A DNA stretch of 64,000 nt from a virus. Below, piece by piece: positions 33,101 to 41,241 of this stretch. The stretch is taken from the IMG/VR virus record IMGVR_UViG_3300048592_000962, positions 62,001 to 126,000 of that record; one strand, written 5' to 3'. The translations under genes were made by a program, and so were the position numbers. Each line of letters begins with the position of its first letter. Position 1 is the stretch's first letter. Below the pieces are notes generated by a model that was not told the DNA's origin, ran no database searches, and was given only the letters and a program-made list of their open reading frames with translations.

Positions 33101-34848
33101 GCTACTCGCTTGGCCAGGTTACACCGGTGACGGTGACGAGCGGGGTGGGGGCGCAGATCGCAGCTGCGGCTGCTCAGGTGACGCAGCAGGTCTCGAAGAA
33201 CCGCATCATCGTGCCCGCCGACTGCGCGTCGATCCGAAGCAGCGGCGACACCCTCACCTCATTCGACGCCGCCAAGGAACTCCGCGCGGGCGAGTGGTTC
33301 ATCTGGGCCATCCCGCTGTCTCAGACACTCACGCCAGCACAGGCCTCCGCGCTCACAGGCGCCTTCGAGGGCGCGTTCTTCCCATTCGCGGCACAGTACC
33401 CCGTCAACGTCACCACTCCGTGCGAGCGGGCTATTCGCGATGCGCACGCCAAGAAGTGCAACCGCGAGTCCAAGGCGACATACATCCCTCACAAACAAGA
33501 CAACGCCAAGGTCACCGTCGAAGTCCAGAAGCACAACGAGGAGTCCGCTGGCCCTGCCAAGTATTGGGTCAGCCTTCTGCATCAGTTCACTGGGCCAGGT
33601 CACGACGGAAAGAAATTCTTCGGGTCCACCTATCCTGGTTTCATTGGATACCGAAACGTCGACGGCTCTCCGATGTTCGTCGTCGCGTTCCAGATGAATC
33701 CAGATCCGAAGGTCGACCTGTACGACCAGTCCGGCGCCGTCGCGAGCGGCAACGTGGCACGAGGATCGAAGCCGGTTGTGCGCGCGCTCGTTGCGCAGAA
33801 CCTGTTTACGAACGCACTCAAGCGTGCGGCGGTTCTGTCGAACCTTCCCGGACTGCTGTTCGGAGATCGACCCATCTCGGCGCTGATGAAGCTGAACAGG
33901 GTCACTGTTGAGCTTCGGTTCAAGGGGTCGCTAAAGCAGGCCGTCCGCGCGGGGTCGATGCCGCCGAATCCGATGTCCGCGCCAGATCGGGTGCTCACGG
34001 AAGTGCGAGATCTGCCGACGGACTACCGACTCAACGCAGAGACGGTTCAAATCTTCGACTCTGCCATCGACCAGGCTGCTGCTTTTGTGAACCACGGAAT
34101 CTCGCTCTTCGCGAGTTTGATTGGCGCACTTTTCGCGCAGATCAACGTTCTGTCGAAGACGAACTCCTACGTCAAGGTCGCGTACGCGCAGGCGCAAACC
34201 GTCAACGGTCGACTCGGCGCGGGCAGTGCGGCGGTCGATTCGGCCGCGCAGGTCGATGCGCAAATGCGGGCAGCTGCAAAGGCTCAACTGGAGAACACGA
34301 ACCACTATCTCGCGCTCAGAACCGTGCAGGACCTCCGGCGCCAGCTCGCACGTCTGATCCAAGAGGTGTCCGGCGCGGATGCGTACCTGACACAGACCGT
34401 CGCTGGACTTCAGCAGCTTGCGGTGGCTGCTCGTGACTCGGACGTCTTGATCCGAAAGGGTCTCGACGAGGCCATCGCGCGAGCGCGGACCCATTCGAAG
34501 ATGCACGCGAGCGTGCGTCGGTCCATGGAGTGCGCCGCAATCCGCAAGGCCCGGCGTGAGCAGGAAACGTATCCGGAGCGCCTCGCGGTGATGGCAGAGA
34601 CGCTGGCCGCAGGAGCTGTCGCGTGGGCGGCGAAACGGCCGCAAGCCGACGCGGCGCTGGCCACGTACCGGGCACTGGATGCGTATCTGCAAGAGGTGGA
34701 GAGGCAGATCCCTCTGGCTTGGTGGGCAAAGCCGCTGGGGCCACTTCCGGTCTGGGGGTGGGGCGCAGTCGGCGTTGCCACCTTCTTCGGTGGCGCTGTG
34801 ATGGTGCGAAGGTCTCGAAAGCGGAAGCAACTTTCCGCGAAGACGTGA
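33097..34848 (+). CDS. MSY-start tail-anchored large virion-membrane candidate
   Basis: 583 aa from GTG 33097 (GTGA overlap), beginning MSYSLGQVTPVTV. A beta-rich N-terminal half, a long helical region (about residues 320-520) and one C-terminal transmembrane segment (LPVWGWGAVGVATFFGGAVM) followed by a basic end (RRSRKRKQL). Its anchor matches that of the preceding protein. Best guess: a membrane-associated virion or DNA-delivery protein. Confidence 0.7.
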   Translation: MSYSLGQVTPVTVTSGVGAQIAAAAAQVTQQVSKNRIIVPADCASIRSSGDTLTSFDAAKELRAGEWFIWAIPLSQTLTPAQASALTGAFEGAFFPFAAQYPVNVTTPCERAIRDAHAKKCNRESKATYIPHKQDNAKVTVEVQKHNEESAGPAKYWVSLLHQFTGPGHDGKKFFGSTYPGFIGYRNVDGSPMFVVAFQMNPDPKVDLYDQSGAVASGNVARGSKPVVRALVAQNLFTNALKRAAVLSNLPGLLFGDRPISALMKLNRVTVELRFKGSLKQAVRAGSMPPNPMSAPDRVLTEVRDLPTDYRLNAETVQIFDSAIDQAAAFVNHGISLFASLIGALFAQINVLSKTNSYVKVAYAQAQTVNGRLGAGSAAVDSAAQVDAQMRAAAKAQLENTNHYLALRTVQDLRRQLARLIQEVSGADAYLTQTVAGLQQLAVAARDSDVLIRKGLDEAIARARTHSKMHASVRRSMECAAIRKARREQETYPERLAVMAETLAAGAVAWAAKRPQADAALATYRALDAYLQEVERQIPLAWWAKPLGPLPVWGWGAVGVATFFGGAVMVRRSRKRKQLSAKT

Positions 34849-34858
34849 GGAGAAACCC

Positions 34859-35389
34859 GTGTCGTACGCTCTCTACGGACTTGGCGCGGCTGTCGCGCCG
34901 ACACCTCGCGTTGCGCCTGGCATGCAGCGCGGCTCGTTCACCATCCGCGTGATGCATCCATCGCGGACGCCCGTGCAGCGACGACCGATCGTGGTCGAGC
35001 TGAAGAGAAACGGCGTGGTCGTCGAGAAGAAGCCCTTGCCGGCAACGGGTGGGCGAGTCGTGCTGAGCATGCCGCGCGAGCCGGGGACGTACGAGTACGC
35101 GGTGATCGAGACGACGACTCGCAAGGTTCTGACGACTGGCGCCGTCAACTTCTACGCGTCGCACCTCACGCAACACAAAGAGAAGGACGTGTTCCTCCCG
35201 ACGAACATCGCCTATACGCGCACTGACAGAAAACGTCGTCGAAAGGCGCGCAGAGAAGCGCGTCGCGACCGGCGCGACCGCAGACGAGGTGTCGGCGGGC
35301 TCGGTGATGCAAACGGACTGACGTGGCAGACTGCCGCCCTCGGAGCTGCAATCGGGTTCGGCGTCTGGTGGGCGATCAAACAGAACTGA
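34859..35389 (+). CDS. MSY-start tail-anchored protein with beta domain
   Basis: 176 aa from GTG, beginning MSYALYGLGAAV. A beta-rich domain (RGSFTIRVMHPSRTPVQRRP to LTTGAVNFYASH) is followed by a very basic linker (RKRRRKARREARRDRRDRRR) and a C-terminal hydrophobic helix (TAALGAAIGFGVWWAIKQN). Same architecture as the surrounding genes. Confidence 0.7.
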   Translation: MSYALYGLGAAVAPTPRVAPGMQRGSFTIRVMHPSRTPVQRRPIVVELKRNGVVVEKKPLPATGGRVVLSMPREPGTYEYAVIETTTRKVLTTGAVNFYASHLTQHKEKDVFLPTNIAYTRTDRKRRRKARREARRDRRDRRRGVGGLGDANGLTWQTAALGAAIGFGVWWAIKQN

Positions 35390-35398
35390 GGTGACACC

Positions 35399-35779
35399 GT
35401 GAAGTCGATCGAGTTCAAGAGAGGTCGCGTTGCGATCCGAGGCCACCACAACGACAGCACCTACGTCGAGGTGAAGTGGGACGGGGACAAGTACAAGCTA
35501 CTGATTGACGCTGGATCTGGCGACAGAATCCACGTCGCTCGTGACGGAGACATTGTCTTCGTGATGAGCTACAGCGTCGGCATGGACCACATCAGCGTGA
35601 TGGAGTTCAACATGCGAAAGATCATGCTCGTCAAGGAGGCCGAAGAGGCCGTGTACGCAGGAGACGACGTGGTCTGGCTGCAATCAGCGTCCGAGGAACT
35701 CATGGACCACTTGCGCAAGCCGTGGCACGAGTACACCGATCAGAACCTACTGCGATCGCTGCTCAACCTCTACGGCTGA
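35399..35779 (+). CDS. Soluble protein of unknown function
   Basis: 126 aa from GTG. Beta-strand rich (YVEVKWDGDKYKLLIDAGSG) with a helical C-terminus. Overlaps the next ATG by one base. No hydrophobic anchor and no known family. The only non-anchored protein in this part of the cluster besides the next one. Confidence 0.6.
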   Translation: MKSIEFKRGRVAIRGHHNDSTYVEVKWDGDKYKLLIDAGSGDRIHVARDGDIVFVMSYSVGMDHISVMEFNMRKIMLVKEAEEAVYAGDDVVWLQSASEELMDHLRKPWHEYTDQNLLRSLLNLYG

Positions 35780-36120
35780 TGGACCAAGCGCTGCACAGCG
35801 AATTCGATCGCGTCATCAACATGACGGCGCGGCAAATTCGTGCGTGGCACAGGGACCCCTTGAGCAAGACCGCGTCCTTGGCTCACATACGAGCCGAGCT
35901 GCCGCTTCTGGCGCGCATGAAGGAGACGCCCGCGTCTCGCTGGACCCCTGCGATGTGGGACAAGGCGCTGCGGGCGATCAACTTCGTGAAACGACACGAA
36001 GCGCAGATGAAGGTGCAGGGGCAGAGGTACGGCACGGGTCGCTACCACTACACGCCGAAGCGTGTCGTCGCTCTGCTCAACTGGGGTCGCATTCCTCCTG
36101 GTGTGAAGCTGGATTTCTGA
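35779..36120 (+). CDS. Helical, basic protein of unknown function
   Basis: 113 aa. Segments such as TARQIRAWHRDPLSKTASLA, MWDKALRAINFVKRHEAQ and HYTPKRVVALLNWGRIPPG look like a compact helical nucleic-acid-binding fold that is recurrent in phage genomes, but I cannot name a family. TGATGG overlap with the preceding gene. Confidence 0.6.
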   Translation: MDQALHSEFDRVINMTARQIRAWHRDPLSKTASLAHIRAELPLLARMKETPASRWTPAMWDKALRAINFVKRHEAQMKVQGQRYGTGRYHYTPKRVVALLNWGRIPPGVKLDF

Positions 36121-36127
36121 GGACCGT

Positions 36128-36346
36128 ATGAGCTACTCCGGACCCGTTCAGAGTACCGACAGCATCTGCTTTCCTCGTGATGCGCTTCTTCGGATCCAGC
36201 CGCGAGCAGCCGGGCCCATGCGGACACTGATCACAACCTCCGGCCCCGCGCACGAGGTCCCCGTGCCCCTGGACCGTGGGCTCCTCGTCATCGATCCTCG
36301 ATTCGATCGCTTGCCCGTCGGACCCGGCTGGGAGCCTAGGTTCTGA
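36128..36346 (+). CDS. Small MSY-start protein
   Basis: 72 aa, beginning MSYSGPVQSTDSI. Pro-rich and without a transmembrane segment (VPVPLDRGLLVIDPRFDRLP). It shares the MSY start with neighbouring anchored proteins and may be a soluble virion component. Confidence 0.55.
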   Translation: MSYSGPVQSTDSICFPRDALLRIQPRAAGPMRTLITTSGPAHEVPVPLDRGLLVIDPRFDRLPVGPGWEPRF

Positions 36347-36347
36347 C

Positions 36348-37262
36348 GTGACCGACACGTACGACATCGCGAAGGAGTTCAACGGCGCCTGGTCGTCGCT
36401 GCCTCAAGGGGCAGCCATCCACGTGCTCCGGTCGCGCTACGACCGAATCCTTCGCCACGTCGAGCCGAAGATGCTGCCTCCGCTGGAGCGCCTCGAATCC
36501 GCGCTGCTCGGCACGGGCGGCATGGGCACGGTCTTCGGACTCACGCGCGCGTCGGAGCTGAGCGGATGGGTGCTCAAGCTGACGGTCGACCCTGGGGAGG
36601 CGGCCGTAGCTGCGCTCATCTGCCAGGCGCCCGAGAGAGAGATTCCAGGGCTCGTCCCCGTGCATCAGGTCCTCGACCTGGACATCGACGTGATCGACAG
36701 CGCGATGGACCCTGAGGACCCTCCTAGGTCCCGCGTGTTCGCCATCTGGCGAAGGCTCGTCGTTCCCGTCTACGACTTCACCGACAAGGTGATGGAGGAC
36801 GACTTGATGACGTACGAGCCCCTCGCCAGCGCCGCGATGGAGTACGCCGAGTACGTCAACATGAAAGCGGAGTCCGCGTGCGACGCCTTCGCTCGTACAG
36901 CGCCGACCGTCACAGAAAAGTACGTGCAAAATCCGTCGTGGATAGCACACGTTGACCGCCTACTGCGCGACGAGGCTGACGATGACGACGACTTCGGGAA
37001 GGCCGGCAACTCGCTCGCGGTGCACCTGGCGACCTACATCAGAGCGTTGCTGCAAGCGGATTCGTACGGCGTTCCTACGCTTGGAGAGCAGCTGCTGTCA
37101 TTTCTGGAGCGCTACGACATCGTGCTCTGTGACATTGCGGCGAGAAATGTTGGGCTGATGTTTCGCACAGAGAGATCGAAGCCCCAGCTTGCGATCTACG
37201 ACTTCGGCGTGCCTCGGTTCCTTACGAAAGCGCACGACCAGGTAGTCATCACTCGGGTTTGA
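36348..37262 (+). CDS. Protein-kinase-fold protein
   Basis: 304 aa from GTG 36348. LLGTGGMGTVFGLTR (glycine loop, about residues 54-68) is followed by VLKLTVDPGE (lysine strand). Near the C-terminus IVLCDIAARNVGL and LAIYDFGVPRF give a catalytic-loop-like Asp...Asn and a DFG metal motif. The canonical HRD is CDI here. Paralogous in motif style to the kinase-like protein at 25768. The 3' end overlaps the convergent gene by 14 nt. Confidence 0.65.
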   Translation: MTDTYDIAKEFNGAWSSLPQGAAIHVLRSRYDRILRHVEPKMLPPLERLESALLGTGGMGTVFGLTRASELSGWVLKLTVDPGEAAVAALICQAPEREIPGLVPVHQVLDLDIDVIDSAMDPEDPPRSRVFAIWRRLVVPVYDFTDKVMEDDLMTYEPLASAAMEYAEYVNMKAESACDAFARTAPTVTEKYVQNPSWIAHVDRLLRDEADDDDDFGKAGNSLAVHLATYIRALLQADSYGVPTLGEQLLSFLERYDIVLCDIAARNVGLMFRTERSKPQLAIYDFGVPRFLTKAHDQVVITRV

Positions 37263-37611
37263 CGTCGCGACGCATTGCGTCGACCTTCAGCCACGCTGCC
37301 CAAAGGTGGCTCAGCATCTTGCTGACGTTTGGACCCGATCCGCTGGCAAACAGCATCTTCGAGGAGAAGTCCATCACTTCTTCCTCGCGATGCATCACCT
37401 TGATGATGATCTGTGGGATCGGGCTCACCGTCGCCGCAAACAAAACTGCGGGCCCCAAATGCTCTGCCGCGCCCGTCGGACTTACTCCGATGATCGTCGC
37501 ATCCGCTCCGTTGCACTGCTTGCACGAGCAGATCACTCGCACCAGGTCGCGCGCCTCTGGAAAATCCTCCCGAACACTGCGCTCCACCTCGTCTATCGAG
37601 AAGGTGTACAT
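37249..37611 (-). CDS. Protein of unknown function with Cys pair
   Basis: 120 aa from ATG 37611, chosen because AGGGAGGAAAG lies immediately upstream. ICSCKQCNGADATIIGV contains a CxxC-like pair; the rest is mixed alpha/beta (VLFAATVSPIPQIIIKVMHR). First gene of the long - strand train in reverse order. No family recognised. Confidence 0.6.
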   Translation of the reverse strand: MYTFSIDEVERSVREDFPEARDLVRVICSCKQCNGADATIIGVSPTGAAEHLGPAVLFAATVSPIPQIIIKVMHREEEVMDFSSKMLFASGSGPNVSKMLSHLWAAWLKVDAMRRDVKPE

Positions 37612-37627
37612 CTTTCCTCCCTGCGCT

Positions 37628-38188
37628 TTAGCTGCTTGTTCGAGAACAATTGCTACCTCCACCAGACCAAATCTCGTCGGGAAGAATCGTTCGGTACCTG
37701 ACTTCCTTGTCACGTACGCATCTCGCCATCGCCTCAGAACCGTCGCGAACCCACTGCTGTCGTCCCCAGCGGCGAATCAGCGACTCCACGCGACCAATCT
37801 CTCGGGCGCTCATGCCGCTTGCCTCGGCCACCTCGTCCAGTAGATCGGCCATCGGAACTCGGCACTCAAGGTATCGTTGGGCAAAACGTCGCTCTACCAA
37901 CCATGCAGCTGCCTCCAGCCGAAACCTAAGCGACTTGGGAAGCCCGTTGAAGAACACCTCGATATCAAGCGTGGTCGTCACGAATGGGAGCGTGACTACG
38001 TGCGCAAGTTCGTGAAGAAACGGCTCCACGTGCTCGATACGAAACATCGAATCCGGTGCGGTGTCAGATTCTGCCCAAAGCTCATGGCGAACAGCGTCGG
38101 CAAACGCTTGTACTTGCAGCAGCGTGACACCGGTTTGTATGCCGGGTCTCAACGCCTCGAAAGCGAGACCGTCAACAAGTATCGTCAT
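37628..38188 (-). CDS. Putative metalloprotease-like protein (HExxH)
   Basis: 186 aa. FLHELAHVVTLPF contains a HELAH zinc-binding signature (about residue 58), typical of gluzincin-type metallopeptidases or anti-restriction-like ImmA/IrrE folds. An all-helical C-terminal half follows (RFRLEAAAWLVERRF, AREIGRVESLIRRWG). A third zinc ligand is not obvious. Activity uncertain. Confidence 0.55.
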   Translation of the reverse strand: MTILVDGLAFEALRPGIQTGVTLLQVQAFADAVRHELWAESDTAPDSMFRIEHVEPFLHELAHVVTLPFVTTTLDIEVFFNGLPKSLRFRLEAAAWLVERRFAQRYLECRVPMADLLDEVAEASGMSAREIGRVESLIRRWGRQQWVRDGSEAMARCVRDKEVRYRTILPDEIWSGGGSNCSRTSS

Positions 38189-38214
38189 GATGGACCCACA
38201 GAGACGCGATCTTC

Positions 38215-38487
38215 TCAGAAACTTGTTGGATCGGATACCTTCGAACCGTACGACGTCATGCGTTCTCGTCTCATAAACTCGACAATATCATGGAGGAGAT
38301 GCTCAACGCCGAGCGGTGGGTTCCCAGGAAAAGTTGCCCACCTCCAAAACATGCCGTCCTTCTCGTGCGAGACGGCGCGAAACGTTTCGGTCTTCTTCCA
38401 CAGCAACATGCCGGTTGTACGACGCAGTAGCGCAGTCCATTTGACGTCGCCTTCCCGCTGGCGTTCGACGTATAAAATCTCGTACAT
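38215..38487 (-). CDS. Small protein of unknown function
   Basis: 90 aa from ATG 38487, overlapping the upstream stop (ATGA). Beta-rich N-terminus (MYEILYVERQREGDVKWTAL) and a helical end (VEHLLHDIVEFMRRERM). No family recognised. Confidence 0.6.
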   Translation of the reverse strand: MYEILYVERQREGDVKWTALLRRTTGMLLWKKTETFRAVSHEKDGMFWRWATFPGNPPLGVEHLLHDIVEFMRRERMTSYGSKVSDPTSF

Positions 38488-38867
38488 CACTCGTCTTTCC
38501 AGATTGGGCGCTCCGCCGCACGCGCGATCCGACGCAAGATGGTGTGGCCTGCCCGGAGGCCGCGTCCGACGAACAACAGAGCCAAGGTCAGCACGCCGCC
38601 TGCGCCGCGACGGTAGAGCGGAATGCGTTGCCGACTTAGCCACGCGTGCCGTGCGACCGTGGAAATAAACATCGCGAACGTGAGCGCGAGCTTTGCCTCA
38701 AAGTACAGTCGCTCGGAGGGCCAAAGTACCCGCAAAGCCCACAGCGTCGACAGGTCAGGAAGCCAGCCCACGATGGTCAGCGCTGCTCGGGCCAGCAGCG
38801 ACGGAAGGTCGAGTCTTCGCTTCGGCGGCGCGGCTCCCACGCTCAGTCGACCATACGGGTCAATCAT
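38487..38867 (-). CDS. Multi-pass membrane protein, DPYGR family
   Basis: 126 aa. N-terminus DPYGRLSVGAAPPKRRLDLP, then hydrophobic segments (SLLARAALTIVGWL, LALTFAMFISTVARHAWL, GGVLTLALLFVGRGLRAG). The N-terminal motif recurs in the protein at 59270-59635, so the two are paralogs. Possibly a superinfection-exclusion or other host-membrane protein; function unknown. Confidence 0.65.
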   Translation of the reverse strand: MIDPYGRLSVGAAPPKRRLDLPSLLARAALTIVGWLPDLSTLWALRVLWPSERLYFEAKLALTFAMFISTVARHAWLSRQRIPLYRRGAGGVLTLALLFVGRGLRAGHTILRRIARAAERPIWKDE

Positions 38868-38870
38868 CGA

Positions 38871-39248
38871 TCAAAACCCGAAGTAGGACAGCTCGTCGAA
38901 GGTCAGCGTGAACACGTGAGCCGGATCGAGGTTGTCGACGATGAGACGAAGGTTGTCCCTCTCGTCGCGATCCTTCCTGAGCGCGTCGACTTCTCCGCGA
39001 ACCTGAGCTGCGATGCCCACGTTCATGTTGAAGTCACCTTCGCCCGACCCCGCCCGGATGGTTTCGAGATGCAGGAGCACGTCCGCTGCCGACGACATCC
39101 CTGCCTTCTCGGCTGCCGCCCGAATGCGACCCTCGCGCTCCAAGATCTTGGCGTCGACCTCTGCCAGCATGGCCTTCGCTCGCGCGATGATCATCTCACC
39201 GCTCTTCTCGAACTTCAGGCTCTCGAAACGACACCACGCCTTACGCAT
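38871..39248 (-). CDS. Coiled-coil protein of unknown function
   Basis: 125 aa. Strong heptad pattern (IIARAKAMLAEVDAKILERE) through most of its length and a C-terminal beta tail (LDPAHVFTLTFDELSYFGF). The ATG overlaps the stop of a tiny Cys-rich frame upstream (ATGCGTAA). Confidence 0.6.
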   Translation of the reverse strand: MRKAWCRFESLKFEKSGEMIIARAKAMLAEVDAKILEREGRIRAAAEKAGMSSAADVLLHLETIRAGSGEGDFNMNVGIAAQVRGEVDALRKDRDERDNLRLIVDNLDPAHVFTLTFDELSYFGF

Positions 39249-39327
39249 TTGCTCCCTCTTTCCGCGCCCTCTTGTTGGCGCAATGGATACAGCGCCTACC
39301 GCAGGAGGCGCATTGCTCTCGGACCAC
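39241..39327 (-). CDS. Micro-ORF with CxxC zinc-ribbon motif
   Basis: 28 aa from GTG 39327. CASCGRRCIHCANKRARKEG has two CxxC-type pairs, and the stop overlaps the next gene's ATG by a few bases, as in other coupled genes here. Short enough that it could be chance, but the Cys pattern and coupling argue for a real product. Confidence 0.4.
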   Translation of the reverse strand: MVREQCASCGRRCIHCANKRARKEGANA

Positions 39328-39378
39328 GCGAGCCGATCGCCCCCATCACGATGGAGAGCGCCGTCTCGGCCACTGTCA

Positions 39379-39609
39379 TCACGAACCCAGGCCGAGGCCG
39401 CGAAGAACCGCCAACTTGACCGCCGCCTTCAAGGACGGGAGCGACTCTTCCTTCTGAAGCCTCACGAGCGCCTCGCGGACGTGGTCGGGGATCTTCAATC
39501 CCATCGTCTTCCCCTCATCCCGCCACGCCGAAAGCGCGGCCGTGAAGTCCACCGCCTTGCTCGCCTTCAGCTTCGCTTCCAGCCTCTTCTCGATCTGCCT
39601 GAGCATCAT
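39379..39609 (-). CDS. Small helical protein of unknown function
   Basis: 76 aa from tandem ATGs; the first overlaps the YkgJ-like stop (ATGA). Helical and basic (MMLRQIEKRLEAKLKASKAV, DHVREALVRLQKEESL, KAAVKLAVLRGLGLG). A composite TGTCTGAC...TTCGACG motif lies just upstream in the overlapping gene. Confidence 0.6.
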   Translation of the reverse strand: MMLRQIEKRLEAKLKASKAVDFTAALSAWRDEGKTMGLKIPDHVREALVRLQKEESLPSLKAAVKLAVLRGLGLGS

Positions 39610-39980
39610 GGTGCGTCGAACGTACCCTGCGTCAGACACCTCGTCAAGCTCAACTCCCTCCTCGACTCCAGGCAGGGGCGACTCCCCGGCTTGAACGACC
39701 GGCACACACCGGGGCGATGCTCGTAAATCGCGCAGCGAACACGCTTGCCCAAGGACCCCATGAGAGCGGTACACACAACGTAGCCGAGCCTCGTCTCCTT
39801 GGTCTTCAGCGACGAGAACCCATGGCGACGAAGAAGCATGCGGGCCGGGATCAGCTTTGCTTCGTGCGGCTCGACATCGACGTATGTATCGAGATCGTAC
39901 TCGGAGACGCAGCAGGCGCCGCACTTGACGCAGTCATCTCCGGTGACCTTGCGCGTGTCGATACCGGTTTTCTTTTCCAC
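39606..39980 (-). CDS. YkgJ-like Cys-cluster protein
   Basis: 124 aa. DDCVKCGACCVSEYD, VVCTALMG, VRCAIYEHRPGVCRSF and SRPCLE follow the YkgJ/zinc-iron-chelating domain pattern (CxxCxxCC plus Cys residues downstream), common in phages and bacteria. The family probably binds a metal or Fe-S cluster; function is not established. Overlaps the upstream gene by 47 nt. Confidence 0.8.
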   Translation of the reverse strand: MEKKTGIDTRKVTGDDCVKCGACCVSEYDLDTYVDVEPHEAKLIPARMLLRRHGFSSLKTKETRLGYVVCTALMGSLGKRVRCAIYEHRPGVCRSFKPGSRPCLESRRELSLTRCLTQGTFDAP

Positions 39981-40281
39981 TCAAGAACCCCTCGATGATC
40001 GCCCGCCACAGGCCGAGATGAGGGCGTCGATTCTCTGTGAACAGGCTGTCGTCGATGGCGTGCTGACACCTGACATCGCCGTTGGTCCAGTACGTCACGA
40101 TGTAAATCGTGCGATCGGCTCCGCGAGTCTCCGCTGCGTACAAAACGTTCCGCGTCCACGAGCGCTCGCCATGCCGAGCCTCGTGCTCCCAGTCGAAAGG
40201 AACGAAGTTCCACTCCCTGTACGCGCGGCGAACCTCTGCGAAGTTCGCGTGCAGATCAGGACTCGGTGGGACTCTGTACAT
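39934..40281 (-). CDS. Protein of unknown function
   Basis: 115 aa. Aromatic-rich (YREWNFVPFDWEHEARHGER, IYIVTYWTNGDVRCQHAI), with a Gly-Leu-Trp helix near the end. Overlaps both neighbours. No recognised family. Confidence 0.6.
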   Translation of the reverse strand: MYRVPPSPDLHANFAEVRRAYREWNFVPFDWEHEARHGERSWTRNVLYAAETRGADRTIYIVTYWTNGDVRCQHAIDDSLFTENRRPHLGLWRAIIEGFLSGKENRYRHAQGHRR

Positions 40282-40873
40282 TCCGCGACGTCGTCGTGTC
40301 AGGATGGCTCCACTCGGCCGTAGTCTTCTCGCGAATCAACGGTCGCTGCGAGACCGTGTCGATCTGCTCATACGGCACATACAGCGGATGCTCCGGCGAT
40401 CCTTTCTTCGTCCAACGAAGAACGAACAGCCTCTTGCCGAGGCCGTGCGCGTCGAGCATCAGTTGAACCATCTCGTCGCGTGGGTGAACGCTCGTCGTAT
40501 ACCGGATCGTGCTTCCGTTTGCGCCCCAGGCCGCAATCGTCATCCCGCAACGACGCGCCGCGGAAACGATGGCGTTCGTGTTCTCTCGTCCAACGATGTC
40601 GACGCCGGACCTGCTGGCGGCCTTCATGGCCGACGGATCCGTCGCCCGATACGCGAACAGGTTCGTGACGAGGATGCCACCGAACGAAGCCCTGCGCGCG
40701 AAGCCCATGCACTTGCGGATCGTGGCGTCGTCGACGAGAGCGTCGGCCGTGCTGGGGTTGAGCATGATCCAGCCGAGCACGGGGAGCGCCGGATCCCAGA
40801 CGCGCGCCAGCTCGTACCGGTACAGGCCGCAATCAGAAATCGTTGCGGCGCGAACTACGACAGGGTCGGTCAC
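40256..40873 (-). CDS. DUF1643-family protein
   Basis: 205 aa. LGWIMLNPSTADALVDDATI, GGILVTNLFAYRATDP, VDIVGRENTNAIV and IAAWGANG are the defining successive motifs of DUF1643, found in phages and mobile elements; activity is not known. GTG start overlaps the micro-ORF stop (GTGA). The C-terminal 40 residues after HPLYVPYEQ are Thr/Ser-rich and likely disordered. Confidence 0.85.
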   Translation of the reverse strand: MTDPVVVRAATISDCGLYRYELARVWDPALPVLGWIMLNPSTADALVDDATIRKCMGFARRASFGGILVTNLFAYRATDPSAMKAASRSGVDIVGRENTNAIVSAARRCGMTIAAWGANGSTIRYTTSVHPRDEMVQLMLDAHGLGKRLFVLRWTKKGSPEHPLYVPYEQIDTVSQRPLIREKTTAEWSHPDTTTSRNVQSPTES

Positions 40874-40956
40874 CGGCCACGCTCCCCTCGAATCCGCGAC
40901 CGACCAATCGGATAGCAGAGCAGCCCCAGCACCGCGAACAAGTACGTGTACCTCAA
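40870..40956 (-). CDS. Tiny single-pass membrane protein
   Basis: 28 aa from TTG 40956, which overlaps the stop of the upstream gene (TTGA), and ending with GTGA overlap to the DUF1643 gene. One hydrophobic helix (YTYLFAVLGLLCYPIG) and a basic tail (RSRIRGERGR). The double coupling suggests it is translated. Confidence 0.45.
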   Translation of the reverse strand: MRYTYLFAVLGLLCYPIGRSRIRGERGR

Positions 40957-41213
40957 CTCGAACCCTCCTCGACGACAGCCGGCTCCATCAGCCGGCGCAC
41001 GTCCTCTGGCCGCACCATCCACCGAGCACGGCTGTTGACCCACCGGCGCACCGCGGGGAGCCTGCCGCTGTCGATCCACCGTCGTACCGTGCGCGGCTTC
41101 AGGCCGAACTTCTTCGCAACCGTCGTCGTCGACACCATGTCGGGGATGGCCGCGCTCACGTTGGGCTCGACGGGATCCCATCCATGGCCGCACTTCGGGC
41201 ACTCGATCTTCAT
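40953..41213 (-). CDS. Zinc knuckle plus MerR-type helix-turn-helix (excisionase-like)
   Basis: 86 aa. N-terminal CPKCGHGWDP knuckle, then VSTTTVAKKFGLKPRTVRRW followed by DSGRLPAVRRW and MVRPEDVRRLME, the pattern of HTH_17/excisionase folds. A small DNA-binding regulator; no integrase was seen in the window to pair with. Confidence 0.75.
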   Translation of the reverse strand: MKIECPKCGHGWDPVEPNVSAAIPDMVSTTTVAKKFGLKPRTVRRWIDSGRLPAVRRWVNSRARWMVRPEDVRRLMEPAVVEEGSS

Positions 41214-41241
41214 CTGGTCAGTGTACCTCAGCGACGATCGA

